Shown here: positions 32,408-40,950 of the stretch, piece by piece
Position numbering within the stretch: the stretch's first letter is position 1
Layout of the letters: each line of letters opens with the position of its first letter
Virus record (IMG/VR): IMGVR_UViG_3300042317_001568
Location: 141,011-205,010 of that record
DNA from: a virus
Reading direction: 5' to 3' (one strand)
DNA: 64,000 nt
Notes under the pieces: model-generated
The model's database searches: none
Told to the model about the DNA's origin: nothing
What the model saw: the letters and a program-made list of their open reading frames with translations, nothing else
Program-made: the position numbers and the translations under genes

Positions 32408-33038
32408 GTACAGGATGTACAAGGACCCGCAAGAGTTCAAAAAGAAGATACCGAAAAAACCTTCTGACGCGCTGCGCCTGTTGGGATTGGATTTGGGTAA
32501 CAACTGCGGCGTCGCGATTTACGACTATTTGCCGAAAAAACAGATGTTCAAGGAAAACCTTCATCTGTTTCAATGGGACTTATCGCCGCAGGGGCTTGAA
32601 TCTAGCGTAGCCCGGTACGTCCGCCTGCGCGAATTTTTAAATGTTACGTCTCCTGACGCTATCGCGTACGAAGACGTCAAGTACTCGCCGCCCAAAGAGT
32701 TTTTTGTAAACAAGAAGTTCGGTATTCCGGCGATCCTTTCGCGGGTATCTACTGCGGCTGAAGTTCTTGGCGGAATGAAAGTAACCGTGGCGACATGGGC
32801 TGAAGAGGCCGGATTGTTGAGCAACGGTTACGCCATCAGCACAATTAAAAAGTACGCTACTGGCAGCGGCAAAGCGAGTAAAGACGACATGATTGCTGCG
32901 CTCAACAAACTGCTGGGCGCCTCCTTCGACCAAACCAAGTACAAGTCGACGGGAATCGATAACGTAGTAGACGCGGCTTACGTGTTGTTGCTCATGTCAA
33001 TGCACGTGCAAGCGTCTGCAGAACACAGCAAACTCTAG
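32400..33038 (+). CDS. ruvC: RuvC-like Holliday junction resolvase
   Basis: This 212-residue protein has the RNase-H-fold acidic set: LLGLDLGNNCGVAI (Asp31), IAYEDVKY (Glu91) and GIDNVVDAAYVLL (Asp187, Asp191), with a helix carrying KKYATGSGKASKDDM in the expected place. It should cut four-way junctions made by the recombinase, and could also debranch DNA before packaging. The start is ATG 32400, overlapping the previous gene by 8 bp; GTG 32394 is an alternative. Confidence 0.85.
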   Translation: MPKYRMYKDPQEFKKKIPKKPSDALRLLGLDLGNNCGVAIYDYLPKKQMFKENLHLFQWDLSPQGLESSVARYVRLREFLNVTSPDAIAYEDVKYSPPKEFFVNKKFGIPAILSRVSTAAEVLGGMKVTVATWAEEAGLLSNGYAISTIKKYATGSGKASKDDMIAALNKLLGASFDQTKYKSTGIDNVVDAAYVLLLMSMHVQASAEHSKL

Positions 33039-33040
33039 CG

Positions 33041-33676
33041 ATGGCCAAAGCAATCCTTCATGAGCTGTTGCCAGTCACAGGCGCCGACGATATTGTGACG
33101 CTGTCGTGCGCTGACATGCTCAGCAGGCGAGAACGCCCGGTCTCCCTTTTTACTCCGGGATTGCTGATCACGCACGGGCACCTCGACCGCGACCCCGTGC
33201 AAGAGTTTAACGCGTTGTACCCGGCACCGTCGGACGACTTGAAACCCTTCGCTTTTGATCTGCGAAAAGACAGTGAGCGGTTTTTCGAAGGTCTTGGCGC
33301 GGCGATGATTCCGGGGAAACCGCGGCCCATAAACTTCGACAAACGTCTTTACGCCATCGACAACGAGCGCGCTGACGAGTGTTTTGAGTTTTTATCGGGC
33401 ATATCTTTCTCTGATCCGCGGACCGGTTTTTTTGCGCAGACATGTTCGTACGACCTGATTACGCCCGACCCGACATCTAAATTGCAGCAGATGTTGACCG
33501 TCCGCGTTTTCGGGGTTGTTGCCAATGATTTTGTGGCGCTCTTGCAGGCGCGACCGTATCTGCCGGCAAAGGCTATCAAGATCGGCCTGACCGGCGATAA
33601 CAAATCGTTGTTTTTGCAGAGCCACGGAATTACGGGTATTTTTGACGGAATTGATCCTCTGCAGCATAGGGAGTAA
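33041..33676 (+). CDS. Hypothetical protein (211 aa)
   Basis: Not recognised. It starts two bases after the RuvC-like stop. Sequence features are modest: an N-terminal LPVTGADDIVTLS, a TPGLLITHGHLDRDP segment (HGHLD looks like metallo-beta-lactamase HxHxD, but the rest of that family's motif is missing), and a mixed C-terminal half. I do not call a nuclease on that alone. Confidence 0.65.
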   Translation: MAKAILHELLPVTGADDIVTLSCADMLSRRERPVSLFTPGLLITHGHLDRDPVQEFNALYPAPSDDLKPFAFDLRKDSERFFEGLGAAMIPGKPRPINFDKRLYAIDNERADECFEFLSGISFSDPRTGFFAQTCSYDLITPDPTSKLQQMLTVRVFGVVANDFVALLQARPYLPAKAIKIGLTGDNKSLFLQSHGITGIFDGIDPLQHRE

Positions 33677-33678
33677 TC

Positions 33679-34089
33679 ATGGCAGAGAAGAAAGAATCTG
33701 AGGCGTGCGGCGTTGTTATCCTGACGCCAGACGGAGAATTCAAAACTGAAGTATTCGCCACCCTCGACGAACTCACCGCCCGGCTCACCGAGCTTATTGA
33801 CAAGGACGTATCAGTCTCTTGTTTTGCCGGAATACCCTTACCGATATCAAAACCGCCTTTTAGGCATTTGATGACGCCGCACGGCAACAAGCCTCTTTTT
33901 GCTGCACCCACCGCCGAACTGGAAGCCGACGAGACAGGCTATTTAGGCGTCGATCCGATCCACGTGTTTCCGCCGTCGTCTATACAGGCGCCGGTGAAAG
34001 CACGTCCGGCGGAAGACGAATTTTTCGATGACGAAGTCAGCGATACGATTGATGTTTTTAATCGCATGCTCCCTGACCCGGACAGCTAA
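33679..34089 (+). CDS. Hypothetical protein (136 aa)
   Basis: Not recognised. ATG 33679 is two bases after the previous stop and behind GGGAG. The N-terminal half is alpha/beta (CGVVILTPDGEFKTEVF); the C-terminal third is acidic and proline-rich and probably disordered. It is the last gene before a strong terminator. Confidence 0.65.
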   Translation: MAEKKESEACGVVILTPDGEFKTEVFATLDELTARLTELIDKDVSVSCFAGIPLPISKPPFRHLMTPHGNKPLFAAPTAELEADETGYLGVDPIHVFPPSSIQAPVKARPAEDEFFDDEVSDTIDVFNRMLPDPDS

Positions 34090-34130
34090 ATTTGTTCGCA
34101 TAACACGGCATATTATCTGCGTCTCTGTTG

Positions 34131-34162
34131 CGCGCTATTCAAAGTAGCGCGTATTTTTTTTA
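34131..34162 (+). terminator. Rho-independent terminator
   Basis: CGCGCTA (34131-34137) and TAGCGCG (34145-34151) form a perfect GC-rich stem around a seven-base loop, followed by a run of eight T (TATTTTTTTTAT). It ends the recombination/RuvC transcription unit. Confidence 0.9.
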
Positions 34163-34196
34163 TCCACCAGCGAGAAAATTAAGATGAGTAGCACCA

Positions 34197-34385
34197 ATGC
34201 GCGTAGTCATGTTTCAGGGAAAAGCTGTAAAACGCCAGCGGAGGATCGGGGACGATAAGATCATGGTCACCTTCTACAATAATCACGCGTCGGTTGTCGT
34301 AAGTGCAGCCGCGTGGGAGAATGGAAGGACAGACAAGTACACGGATGGAACGGTTCCGCGAAAGATGGTTGTTAGAAGCCTCTAG
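34197..34385 (+). CDS. Small hypothetical protein (62 aa)
   Basis: Not recognised. Basic and strand-rich: MFQGKAVKRQRRIGDDKIMVTFYNNHASVVVSAAAWENGR. The start may be ATG 34197 or ATG 34209; an overlapping 24-codon frame at ATG 34184 competes for the GAGAAAATTAAG leader. It is the first gene after the terminator. Confidence 0.5.
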   Translation: MRVVMFQGKAVKRQRRIGDDKIMVTFYNNHASVVVSAAAWENGRTDKYTDGTVPRKMVVRSL

Positions 34386-34398
34386 GAGTAAATAGGCT

Positions 34399-35424
34399 GT
34401 GATGCGTACTTCTGTAAAAACTCGCGCGCAAGTATCGACACTAATCACCGAGCACCGAAAACTGCTCCGGCGATTCAACCGTGTGTCGCACTATATCTCC
34501 GGCATTTGTGCCGGACTGTATCTACCCGGTGTGCATCAGACGTTCGACGTTCCGATGCGCAAGATCACCGGCAAGCGGCCAGTATTTGTGACGCTCGAAG
34601 CGTCAGGACCGAGCCTATCGTTTGTCGGCGCCATTAGCCGACTAAAGGCAGGAAAGCTGAATTGGCAGTCGATCTTCAATTACGACTTAGCTATTCCCAT
34701 GACGCCCCGAGGTGGCGGCCGAGTGGTGAGTGCCAAGAACGTCGTGATAGCTCGGCGTGGTTTAGAGCTGCTTTCTGAGCTGGTGGAATACGGTGAAGCC
34801 GCAGCCGCTAACGAGCACGCGCCGTTAGAGCCCGCGACGTTTCCAACCGTGGTTTACGGGTACGGCCGAATCACGGGTGAAGATTATTCCGCGGTGCTGG
34901 GTTTTGCAGTTCCTAACCCCGCAGATGGTCTTGAGTCTGTTACGGCGCGCAGGTACAGCGCGGCGGAAAAGGTTTTGTCTCGTCGTGGACTAGAAAAGCT
35001 GGAGGACATCGCTGAGGAAATGTGGCCAGTACTGATGGCCGAATTCCGCGCCGAGTACCCCGACTTCCAAATCGCCGGCGAGGTGGTATTGGACGCGCTT
35101 AAAACGCGCGCTGATTTTGTGAATATTCCGCTCCCCGCCGATGAGGCGTTGGCGGTCGATCCCGACGCAGTCGTGCAGGCAATGCGCGATAAGCTGTCTG
35201 GCCGGTTCCGTTACGAAGCGTCCTACAAGGATTTGCTTCTTGCGGCGGCTAATCCCGGCAAACCGCTGCGGATCAGTCGGCTTTCCGCGCTGCAACTGTT
35301 TCCTGTGGAAACAGCGCAGGACTTGCCGGAGTGCTACACGGGTTCGGTGTTGTCGCCGGTGAAGCTGTCGGAAGCCGCCGCCGCGGTTTCCCCCGGAGAC
35401 CCGACACCGGTAGAGGGTAATTGA
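34399..35424 (+). CDS. Hypothetical protein (341 aa)
   Basis: Not recognised. GTG 34399 sits about 10 bp after AGGAG; ATG 34402 is the neighbouring alternative. The protein is alpha/beta, with an N-terminal basic segment (TRAQVSTLITEHRKLLRRFNRVSH) and a region with many beta strands. Nothing identifies catalytic residues. It lies between two terminators with only small partners, so it may form its own unit. Confidence 0.65.
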   Translation: MMRTSVKTRAQVSTLITEHRKLLRRFNRVSHYISGICAGLYLPGVHQTFDVPMRKITGKRPVFVTLEASGPSLSFVGAISRLKAGKLNWQSIFNYDLAIPMTPRGGGRVVSAKNVVIARRGLELLSELVEYGEAAAANEHAPLEPATFPTVVYGYGRITGEDYSAVLGFAVPNPADGLESVTARRYSAAEKVLSRRGLEKLEDIAEEMWPVLMAEFRAEYPDFQIAGEVVLDALKTRADFVNIPLPADEALAVDPDAVVQAMRDKLSGRFRYEASYKDLLLAAANPGKPLRISRLSALQLFPVETAQDLPECYTGSVLSPVKLSEAAAAVSPGDPTPVEGN

Positions 35425-35706
35425 ATGTCGCGCTATTTTCTAAACCACGACTGTTCGTTGGACTGGTTATTGCGGCAAGATAGTCGACCTGACATTTTGC
35501 CGAAATTCCCGGACGACGATAGTTTTGGTTTGGTTGTAGCGTACCTTGCGTCAGGGCGCATGGTGTCTGAAGTTATTCCCACGCCGCAGCAGTTCCCCGA
35601 AATCTGCGGCGTCGGTCTTCCGTTGGGCAGGCTGTATTTCCATATTTCCAAAAATCGGTTATACAGTGTGTGCGAGGGATTAACTCCAGAAGCATTTAAC
35701 AACTAA
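35425..35706 (+). CDS. Hypothetical protein (93 aa)
   Basis: Not recognised. The start ATG follows the previous TGA directly. It is a small alpha/beta protein with aromatic clusters (RYFLNHDCSLDWLLRQ, GRLYFHISKNRLYSV). A strong terminator lies 33 bp after its stop. Confidence 0.65.
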   Translation: MSRYFLNHDCSLDWLLRQDSRPDILPKFPDDDSFGLVVAYLASGRMVSEVIPTPQQFPEICGVGLPLGRLYFHISKNRLYSVCEGLTPEAFNN

Positions 35707-35738
35707 ACGAGCGCTAGGCAGTGCGCGTTTTGAAGGAA

Positions 35739-35794
35739 CCGGGCGGCAGATGAAAGCTAGTAATCTGCCGCCCGGCCTTCCCTTTCTTTTTTTT
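35739..35794 (+). terminator. Strong rho-independent terminator
   Basis: CCGGGCGGCAGAT (35739-35751) pairs perfectly with ATCTGCCGCCCGG (35763-35775) around an 11-base loop, and CCTTCCCTTTC leads into eight T (35787-35794). AAGG before and CCTT after can lengthen the stem. It separates the early/middle genes from the virion-related genes. Confidence 0.92.
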
Positions 35795-35810
35795 AGCTAT
35801 TGAGGGAAAC

Positions 35811-36716
35811 ATGGCGCAGCGATACGGCGACCCACGCTCCGAGCGGCTGTCTAACGGACGAAGTTTGGCCGATGTAATGCCGGGCCGCACCAGAGGCATT
35901 CAAGGCGTTATTGTTGCCCCCTCAACTAAAGGCGGCGTACCTATTAACTACAACCCGCACGACATATCAAACATGTCAATTACCGTAGACCCCGACGGAG
36001 AAGGTAAGACGGTATTAAACATTGGTCGGTGCAGCGCCGACGAGATACACACTGCAAATGACGAGGCTAGAAAAAAGTTTCCGGGGCAAGACATAGAGTC
36101 ACAGCGTGAACGCGCGTTATACGCTTTTCAGTTGCTGGCAAAACCGGCAGTAAAAACCGCTGTAGCCCCACAACCTGTTTTGTCGCGTGAGGACGTGCTA
36201 GCAGACGAGGAAAGTGAAGAAGCAGAATTAATCCGGCAGCTTGCAGACGACGCCGGCATTTCTCTGCCTGCTACTCCCCCCATCGAACAAATTGATCGGA
36301 GCTACAGCCCGATGACGGCCTTTGGTTTAAAGAAAAAGGTAGGGCTTTCAGCGCCACCCACGGCTGCGCCCAGTAGCGCTAAAATCGGCCCACCGCAAAA
36401 ACTGGTGTATTTTGAGAAAGAGGGTATAGGGACTGTCCCCGCTTTTTTTCATGACATTATTACGGCCGTGACATACGCCGACGATACGAGCACAGAAGAA
36501 AGCGGCTTCATGGTGTTAATATACGACATTCGTTTTGAGCAGAGCGCCGCGCGGTGGTTTCCTCCAGCTAACGACCCGTATAACCGACCGTGGGCTGTTC
36601 AAATTAACGGCGCCAACAAGCTGTATCTTGTGCATACAACTGGTTTCCAGTATGTTTATGACAGCCACGAATACTGTATTCTGTTGGTTGAGAAGGCTGT
36701 TACCGTGCAGGAATGA
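35811..36716 (+). CDS. Hypothetical protein before the portal (301 aa)
   Basis: Not recognised. ATG 35811 follows TTGAGGGAAAC. It has a basic N-terminus, a low-complexity acidic middle (DVLADEESEEAELIRQ) and a compact C-terminal beta-rich domain. Its place just upstream of the portal gene suggests a virion or head-assembly role, which is inference from order only. Confidence 0.6.
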   Translation: MAQRYGDPRSERLSNGRSLADVMPGRTRGIQGVIVAPSTKGGVPINYNPHDISNMSITVDPDGEGKTVLNIGRCSADEIHTANDEARKKFPGQDIESQRERALYAFQLLAKPAVKTAVAPQPVLSREDVLADEESEEAELIRQLADDAGISLPATPPIEQIDRSYSPMTAFGLKKKVGLSAPPTAAPSSAKIGPPQKLVYFEKEGIGTVPAFFHDIITAVTYADDTSTEESGFMVLIYDIRFEQSAARWFPPANDPYNRPWAVQINGANKLYLVHTTGFQYVYDSHEYCILLVEKAVTVQE

Positions 36717-36720
36717 GAAA

Positions 36721-36876
36721 ATGGAAAAAATGGCCGTGATTCGCCCCGGGCTTACACCTCCCGAAAACGGCGTCGAATCTGGTAAAATTGAAGAGAAAAC
36801 CGCCGCGGTAGAAAACCTCGACAGCGATTTTCGAAAAAAAGCTGCGGAAGCCGCGGCAAAAATTCCTCAAAAATAG
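36721..36876 (+). CDS. Small hypothetical protein (51 aa)
   Basis: ATG 36721 gives MEKMAVIRPGLTPPENG, followed by a charged helix (DFRKKAAEAAAKIPQK). It starts four bases after the preceding stop. Short charged proteins between structural genes are common in phages; role unknown. Confidence 0.55.
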   Translation: MEKMAVIRPGLTPPENGVESGKIEEKTAAVENLDSDFRKKAAEAAAKIPQK

Positions 36877-36888
36877 CGAGAAATTGCC

Positions 36889-38820
36889 GTGGTTTTAACG
36901 CCATCTGGGCAGGGCGGTTACGGCTCTATGGGCCGTGGCACAATGGCCGACGAACGGTTTCCCGACCCGTTCTGCGACATGGCCAGCCTATCCATGCCGG
37001 AAAGCATTCAGACCGCCTTGCGGTGGACTGAATACATCATGAATGCCAACGGTGTATACCGGCAGGCTATTGATCGCGTTGTGTCTTATTTTATTACAGA
37101 CGTAGAAATTTACGACATCGGCGAGAATACGACTGGCAGAGAAGAAAAAGAAAAGTATCAGGTTTTCCTTGAAGATACGCTGAAGATTCGCAACGTGCTG
37201 CATACGATTGCCATGGATTACATGACATATGGCAATTCGTTTACCAGTCTTCTGTTGCCATTTCGCCGCTATTTAATGTGCAAACGTTGCGGCTTTGAGA
37301 TGCCGTTTGACAAAGTTTACAACTCACCGCAATGCGCGTTTAAATGGCAGAATTTCGAGTTCCACGCGACATGCCCTAAGTGCAAATACTCTGGCGTCTG
37401 GCGGCACATCGACCGGCGCTCGGGCGACTCAGAAAATATGCACGTTAAACGCTGGAGCCCACATGAGATCGACATTTTGTGGGACCCGTACACCGATGAG
37501 TGCTCGTATGTTTGGAAGATTCCGCAAGACTATCGGACACTGATTAAAGAAGGGCATTTACATCATTTAGAGCGCGCTAGTTGGGAGATAATTCAGGCTA
37601 TCAAAAATGAGCAGAACCTCATGTTTGATAAGGGCATGATCTATCACTTGAAAGAAGACGCGCTCGCCGGCATGCGCAATCGTGGCTGGGGCATCTCGCG
37701 CATTTTGGCTAATTTCCGACAAGCGTGGTACGTGCAGATTCTCCACCGCTACAACGAGGCCATTGCGCTGGACTATGTCGTGCCATTCCGCGTCATTACT
37801 CCGGCACCCCGCGGCGGCGATGGGCAGTCATCTGACCCTGTGCATACAATTAACCTTTCAAATTTTGCGTCGCGTGTACAGTCTATGTTACGCGCCAGAC
37901 GAACAGACCCGGCCCGCTGGAACGTGCTGCCGTTTCCCGTGCAGTATCAAGCCCTCGGCGGCGACGCCACGCAGCTGGCGCCCAAAGACTTAATTGATCA
38001 GGGGCTAGATACGCTTTTAAAGTGTATCGGTATGCCCGTCGAACTGTTTAACGGCACGCTGCAGTTGCAGGCAGCACCGGCAGCTTTACGTTTATTTGAG
38101 GCGAACTGGAGCCATCTGCCGCTGAACCTCAATACGTTCATGGCCGAATTAGTAACGCAAATTGCGCGCTTTATGTCGTGGGAACCTGTCGGCGCCAAGC
38201 TTGTTCGCGTCACACACGCTGATGACCTGAATCGTCAGATGGCGAAACTGCAGCTTATGCAGGCGCAACAGATCAGCAAGGGTACTGGACTTAAGAGCGT
38301 TGGGCTTGACTACGAAGAAGAAATCAAACGCATGCTCGACGAAGAAAAGATTTACGCTGAAGAGCAACAGCGCATGCAAAAGGAAATGGAGCAGTCGCAG
38401 CAGATGCAGGACCTGAGCCAGCAGGCCCAGATGATGGGCGGAGTTGGCAATGCGGGTGCTGGCGCAACCGGCATGCCGCAAGGCGGCGCTCCGGCGCCTG
38501 CTGGCGGTGGTGGCGCACCTCCTCCGGGAACGCTGCCCGGCGCGGCCCCATCGTCTGTCGACCAGTTCATTATGCAGCGACAGAACTCCCCAAATGTTCC
38601 GCGCACGCCGGAAGACTTACAGCAGCAAGCCCAGCTCATTGCGAACGACTTGCTGTCTAAGCCTGAGTCCATAAAGGATTCGGAGCTAATTAAGTTGAAG
38701 CGCAGCGATCAAACGATGCACGCGCTTGTAACAAGCATTATGGACGATATTCGTCAGCAAGCCCGGTCGCAGGGCGGCGCTATGGTTATGCAACAACAGT
38801 TCGGCCAACCTGCGGGTTAA
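36889..38820 (+). CDS. Portal protein with inserted zinc ribbon
   Basis: This 643-residue protein starts at GTG 36889. The N-terminal part (SIQTALRWTEYIMNANGVYRQAIDRVVSYFI) and the segment DYMTYGNSFTSLL are typical of large-phage portals, which form the dodecameric DNA gateway at the head vertex. Residues 131-165 insert a zinc-ribbon-like block: CKRC (131, 134), Cys149 and CPKC (162, 165). The C-terminal 150 residues are low complexity, with Gln/Met-rich helices and a Pro/Gly linker (GAPAPAGGGGAPPPG). Portals with a cysteine-rich insertion are unusual. No terminase or capsid gene is next to it in this window. Confidence 0.8.
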   Translation: MVLTPSGQGGYGSMGRGTMADERFPDPFCDMASLSMPESIQTALRWTEYIMNANGVYRQAIDRVVSYFITDVEIYDIGENTTGREEKEKYQVFLEDTLKIRNVLHTIAMDYMTYGNSFTSLLLPFRRYLMCKRCGFEMPFDKVYNSPQCAFKWQNFEFHATCPKCKYSGVWRHIDRRSGDSENMHVKRWSPHEIDILWDPYTDECSYVWKIPQDYRTLIKEGHLHHLERASWEIIQAIKNEQNLMFDKGMIYHLKEDALAGMRNRGWGISRILANFRQAWYVQILHRYNEAIALDYVVPFRVITPAPRGGDGQSSDPVHTINLSNFASRVQSMLRARRTDPARWNVLPFPVQYQALGGDATQLAPKDLIDQGLDTLLKCIGMPVELFNGTLQLQAAPAALRLFEANWSHLPLNLNTFMAELVTQIARFMSWEPVGAKLVRVTHADDLNRQMAKLQLMQAQQISKGTGLKSVGLDYEEEIKRMLDEEKIYAEEQQRMQKEMEQSQQMQDLSQQAQMMGGVGNAGAGATGMPQGGAPAPAGGGGAPPPGTLPGAAPSSVDQFIMQRQNSPNVPRTPEDLQQQAQLIANDLLSKPESIKDSELIKLKRSDQTMHALVTSIMDDIRQQARSQGGAMVMQQQFGQPAG

Positions 38821-38825
38821 ACTGC

Positions 38826-39869
38826 ATGCGCATCGGAATATGTACTCATTACGCACATTGCGATCAGGCGTACCTAGCGATTCGGCTCGCGGATTTTTTG
38901 CGTGAGCAGGGCGTCGAGGCGTCTCTGTATGCGCACGACAAACCCGGTAAACTCGGCGCTGCGTACGACAATAAAATAATTCATCGCGGTCGCGCCCGGT
39001 TTACGGCGTGGGCGAAAAGTTGTCGTTCGATTATCTGGACGCATGTTCCGTCTATTGAGCAGTTAAATTACGTAAAACGTCAAAACGTACAAACCGTAAT
39101 TGTGCCCATGTGGCAAGACCTGCGGACGCCGTTTCGCAAGACGATCCGCGCTGCTGACCATGTGGTCGCGATGTCCGCTGAATGTCGGGAACTTTTTCAC
39201 AGCGTCTACAAGTTTAAAAATACGACGCTTGTGCCTTTTGACACAGGGTTGCCTCCTACACGCAAAACGGTGAATGTGAACCAGCGTCGGATACGGCTGT
39301 TGTTGCCGTGGTTTGACCGAAATGCGCGCTGCGCTCACCAGCTATTTTTGACAAATCTGCAACTGCTGCTTACCCGGATGCCGGAGGCAAATTTAACGGT
39401 TGCAATTACGTCTAGTCAGTTTTCCCCGGCGATAGCGAAGTTTTTTACGCGGCTTGGCGAAAAACTCGACAAACGTGTAAATGTTATCCGGCGTGTGCGT
39501 TACGCCGACCGACCGAAGTTGTTCTTGAATCACGATTTAACGCTATACCCTGCAGAGTGTGACAACTACGGTTTTTGCGGTCTGACGTCTATTGCTTGCG
39601 GCACGCCAATATTAACATTTGCCGTACCGCCGCAAATTGATTTTGCATATCCGGACACAAACGCAGTGGTAGTAAAAACAAAAGTGAATTATGATGAGTA
39701 CGGCGTCGCTCATGCTGACCCTGATTACGAGCGATACTTTTCGGCGCTGCAAACGCTGATTGCCGAACCTTGGCATATTGATGCCATGAACAAACGAATC
39801 AACTACAACTTAAACTCTCGACGCAAATCTTTTGAAACGGGGTGGCAAGCTATTTTGCGTCTTGTGTAG
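38826..39869 (+). CDS. GT-B glycosyltransferase
   Basis: This 347-residue protein has the two-Rossmann layout of GT-B enzymes of the GT4 type: an N-terminal acceptor half beginning RIGICTHYAHCDQAYLA, a donor half with RRIRLLLPWFDRNA, and the donor motif PAECDNYGFCGLTSIACGTP near residues 241-260, a version of the ExFGxxxxEAMACGxPV signature. It should move a sugar from a nucleotide donor to a virion, DNA or host glycan. It sits between portal and thymidylate kinase. Aromatic Tyr/Phe replaces some usual residues, so the donor is not predictable. Confidence 0.75.
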   Translation: MRIGICTHYAHCDQAYLAIRLADFLREQGVEASLYAHDKPGKLGAAYDNKIIHRGRARFTAWAKSCRSIIWTHVPSIEQLNYVKRQNVQTVIVPMWQDLRTPFRKTIRAADHVVAMSAECRELFHSVYKFKNTTLVPFDTGLPPTRKTVNVNQRRIRLLLPWFDRNARCAHQLFLTNLQLLLTRMPEANLTVAITSSQFSPAIAKFFTRLGEKLDKRVNVIRRVRYADRPKLFLNHDLTLYPAECDNYGFCGLTSIACGTPILTFAVPPQIDFAYPDTNAVVVKTKVNYDEYGVAHADPDYERYFSALQTLIAEPWHIDAMNKRINYNLNSRRKSFETGWQAILRLV

Positions 39870-39885
39870 CGCATGGAGGCGCCGC

Positions 39886-40647
39886 ATGAAAAAAACTCAC
39901 GAGCTATCGTTTGATAAAACAATCGAATTTTCGCGGCGGTATTACAAAGATCACACTACTTTGCTCGGAGAGTCGTTATCGGCGCACTGCCAACAAGTAG
40001 CGCGTCAAGCTGAAACGATTGCCGGTCGGTTGTACAAAGATGTGCGCCCAGACTATTTTCAAGACTCCAGCAAAGACGGCATTGCGGCGATTATCCACGG
40101 CGCCCTACTCCACGACATTTTCAACGTCGGCGCCTGCCCGTTTGAGCACGTAGCTGAGGCCACGACCGTTCAGATTGCGGCCAGCGTCGCCGACATTAGC
40201 CGCGACTTTCGTTTAGTAGAGACAAAGCGCGATATGGAGTTCCGCGGCCGGCTAAGTCAAAGCCCTGTCTCGTCGCAAGTAATCGCCGCGGCAGACATTA
40301 TTTGTACTGCCAACGACGCGCTTAAATTTCTAACCGCTTCCGGCCACTCAGCGATACCAAAGGTTAAGAAGATTCTTACCCAGCTTGACGGTGACTTGCT
40401 AGCAATACATGCAGCCAACAAGTACTACTCTCTGCGCCTGTACGTTCACGCCGCTAGAAACCTCTTGACAACTATTAGTCAAGAGATTAAAACCTGCAAG
40501 AATCGCGTCAAAATGGCTAGAATTGCAGCGGCGTCAACAGAGTCGCTGCGGGAAAAAATAGCCGCACGCGAAAAAGAAACAGCAGTTCCGGTAGAAACAA
40601 AAGGACGAAAAAATGCCGGCAAAAAATCTCGTACGTCAAATTCTTGA
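39886..40647 (+). CDS. HD-domain phosphohydrolase, SpoT/MESH1-like
   Basis: This 253-residue protein starts at ATG 39886. HD-family residues appear in order: His34 (SAHCQQVAR), HGALLHDIF with His76-Asp77, a downstream EHVAEATTVQIAASVADIS helix that mirrors the motif after the HD in SpoT-type hydrolases, and Asp137 (AAADIICTANDALKFL). Such small proteins hydrolyse (p)ppGpp or related nucleotides in bacteria. In a phage this could lower alarmone during infection. The C-terminal 60 residues are basic and disordered (KGRKNAGKKSRTSNS). Other HD nucleotide phosphohydrolases remain possible. Confidence 0.6.
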   Translation: MKKTHELSFDKTIEFSRRYYKDHTTLLGESLSAHCQQVARQAETIAGRLYKDVRPDYFQDSSKDGIAAIIHGALLHDIFNVGACPFEHVAEATTVQIAASVADISRDFRLVETKRDMEFRGRLSQSPVSSQVIAAADIICTANDALKFLTASGHSAIPKVKKILTQLDGDLLAIHAANKYYSLRLYVHAARNLLTTISQEIKTCKNRVKMARIAAASTESLREKIAAREKETAVPVETKGRKNAGKKSRTSNS

Positions 40648-40948
40648 TCAGTACAAGACGGCTAATCCTAACCACACCGAACCAGAGACAAAGCTGCTCA
40701 ACGGTTTCGGCGAGTTCGCTGAACAATGGTTGCGTACGATAAAGATTATCGGCGTGGGGTATACGGTTAACGGCATGGTGCTTCGTACGGCCGCGGGGGA
40801 AGAGTTGGTCTTGGATGACTCGTCCGCCACGCCCCCGACAAACATTCCGGGATACAACGCGGTCGGTATTACTGGCAACGCCGCCCCGATGTCCGTGACC
40901 ACACCGATGCGGCCATCGGACTTCTCTATTACCGGGGGGGCTGGCTAG
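40613..40948 (+). CDS. Hypothetical protein (111 aa)
   Basis: Not recognised. ATG 40613 follows AAAGGA and overlaps the previous gene by 35 bp. The first 40 residues are helical (VRQILDQYKTANPNHTEPETKLLNGFGEFAEQWLRT) and the last 50 are Thr/Pro/Gly-rich and probably extended. Its position before thymidylate kinase gives no clear clue. Confidence 0.65.
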   Translation: MPAKNLVRQILDQYKTANPNHTEPETKLLNGFGEFAEQWLRTIKIIGVGYTVNGMVLRTAAGEELVLDDSSATPPTNIPGYNAVGITGNAAPMSVTTPMRPSDFSITGGAG

Positions 40949-40950
40949 GC

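Noticed and set aside
33041-33676. Metallo-beta-lactamase call from HGHLD
   Set aside because: Only the HxHxD-like fragment is present; the other metal motifs of the family are absent.
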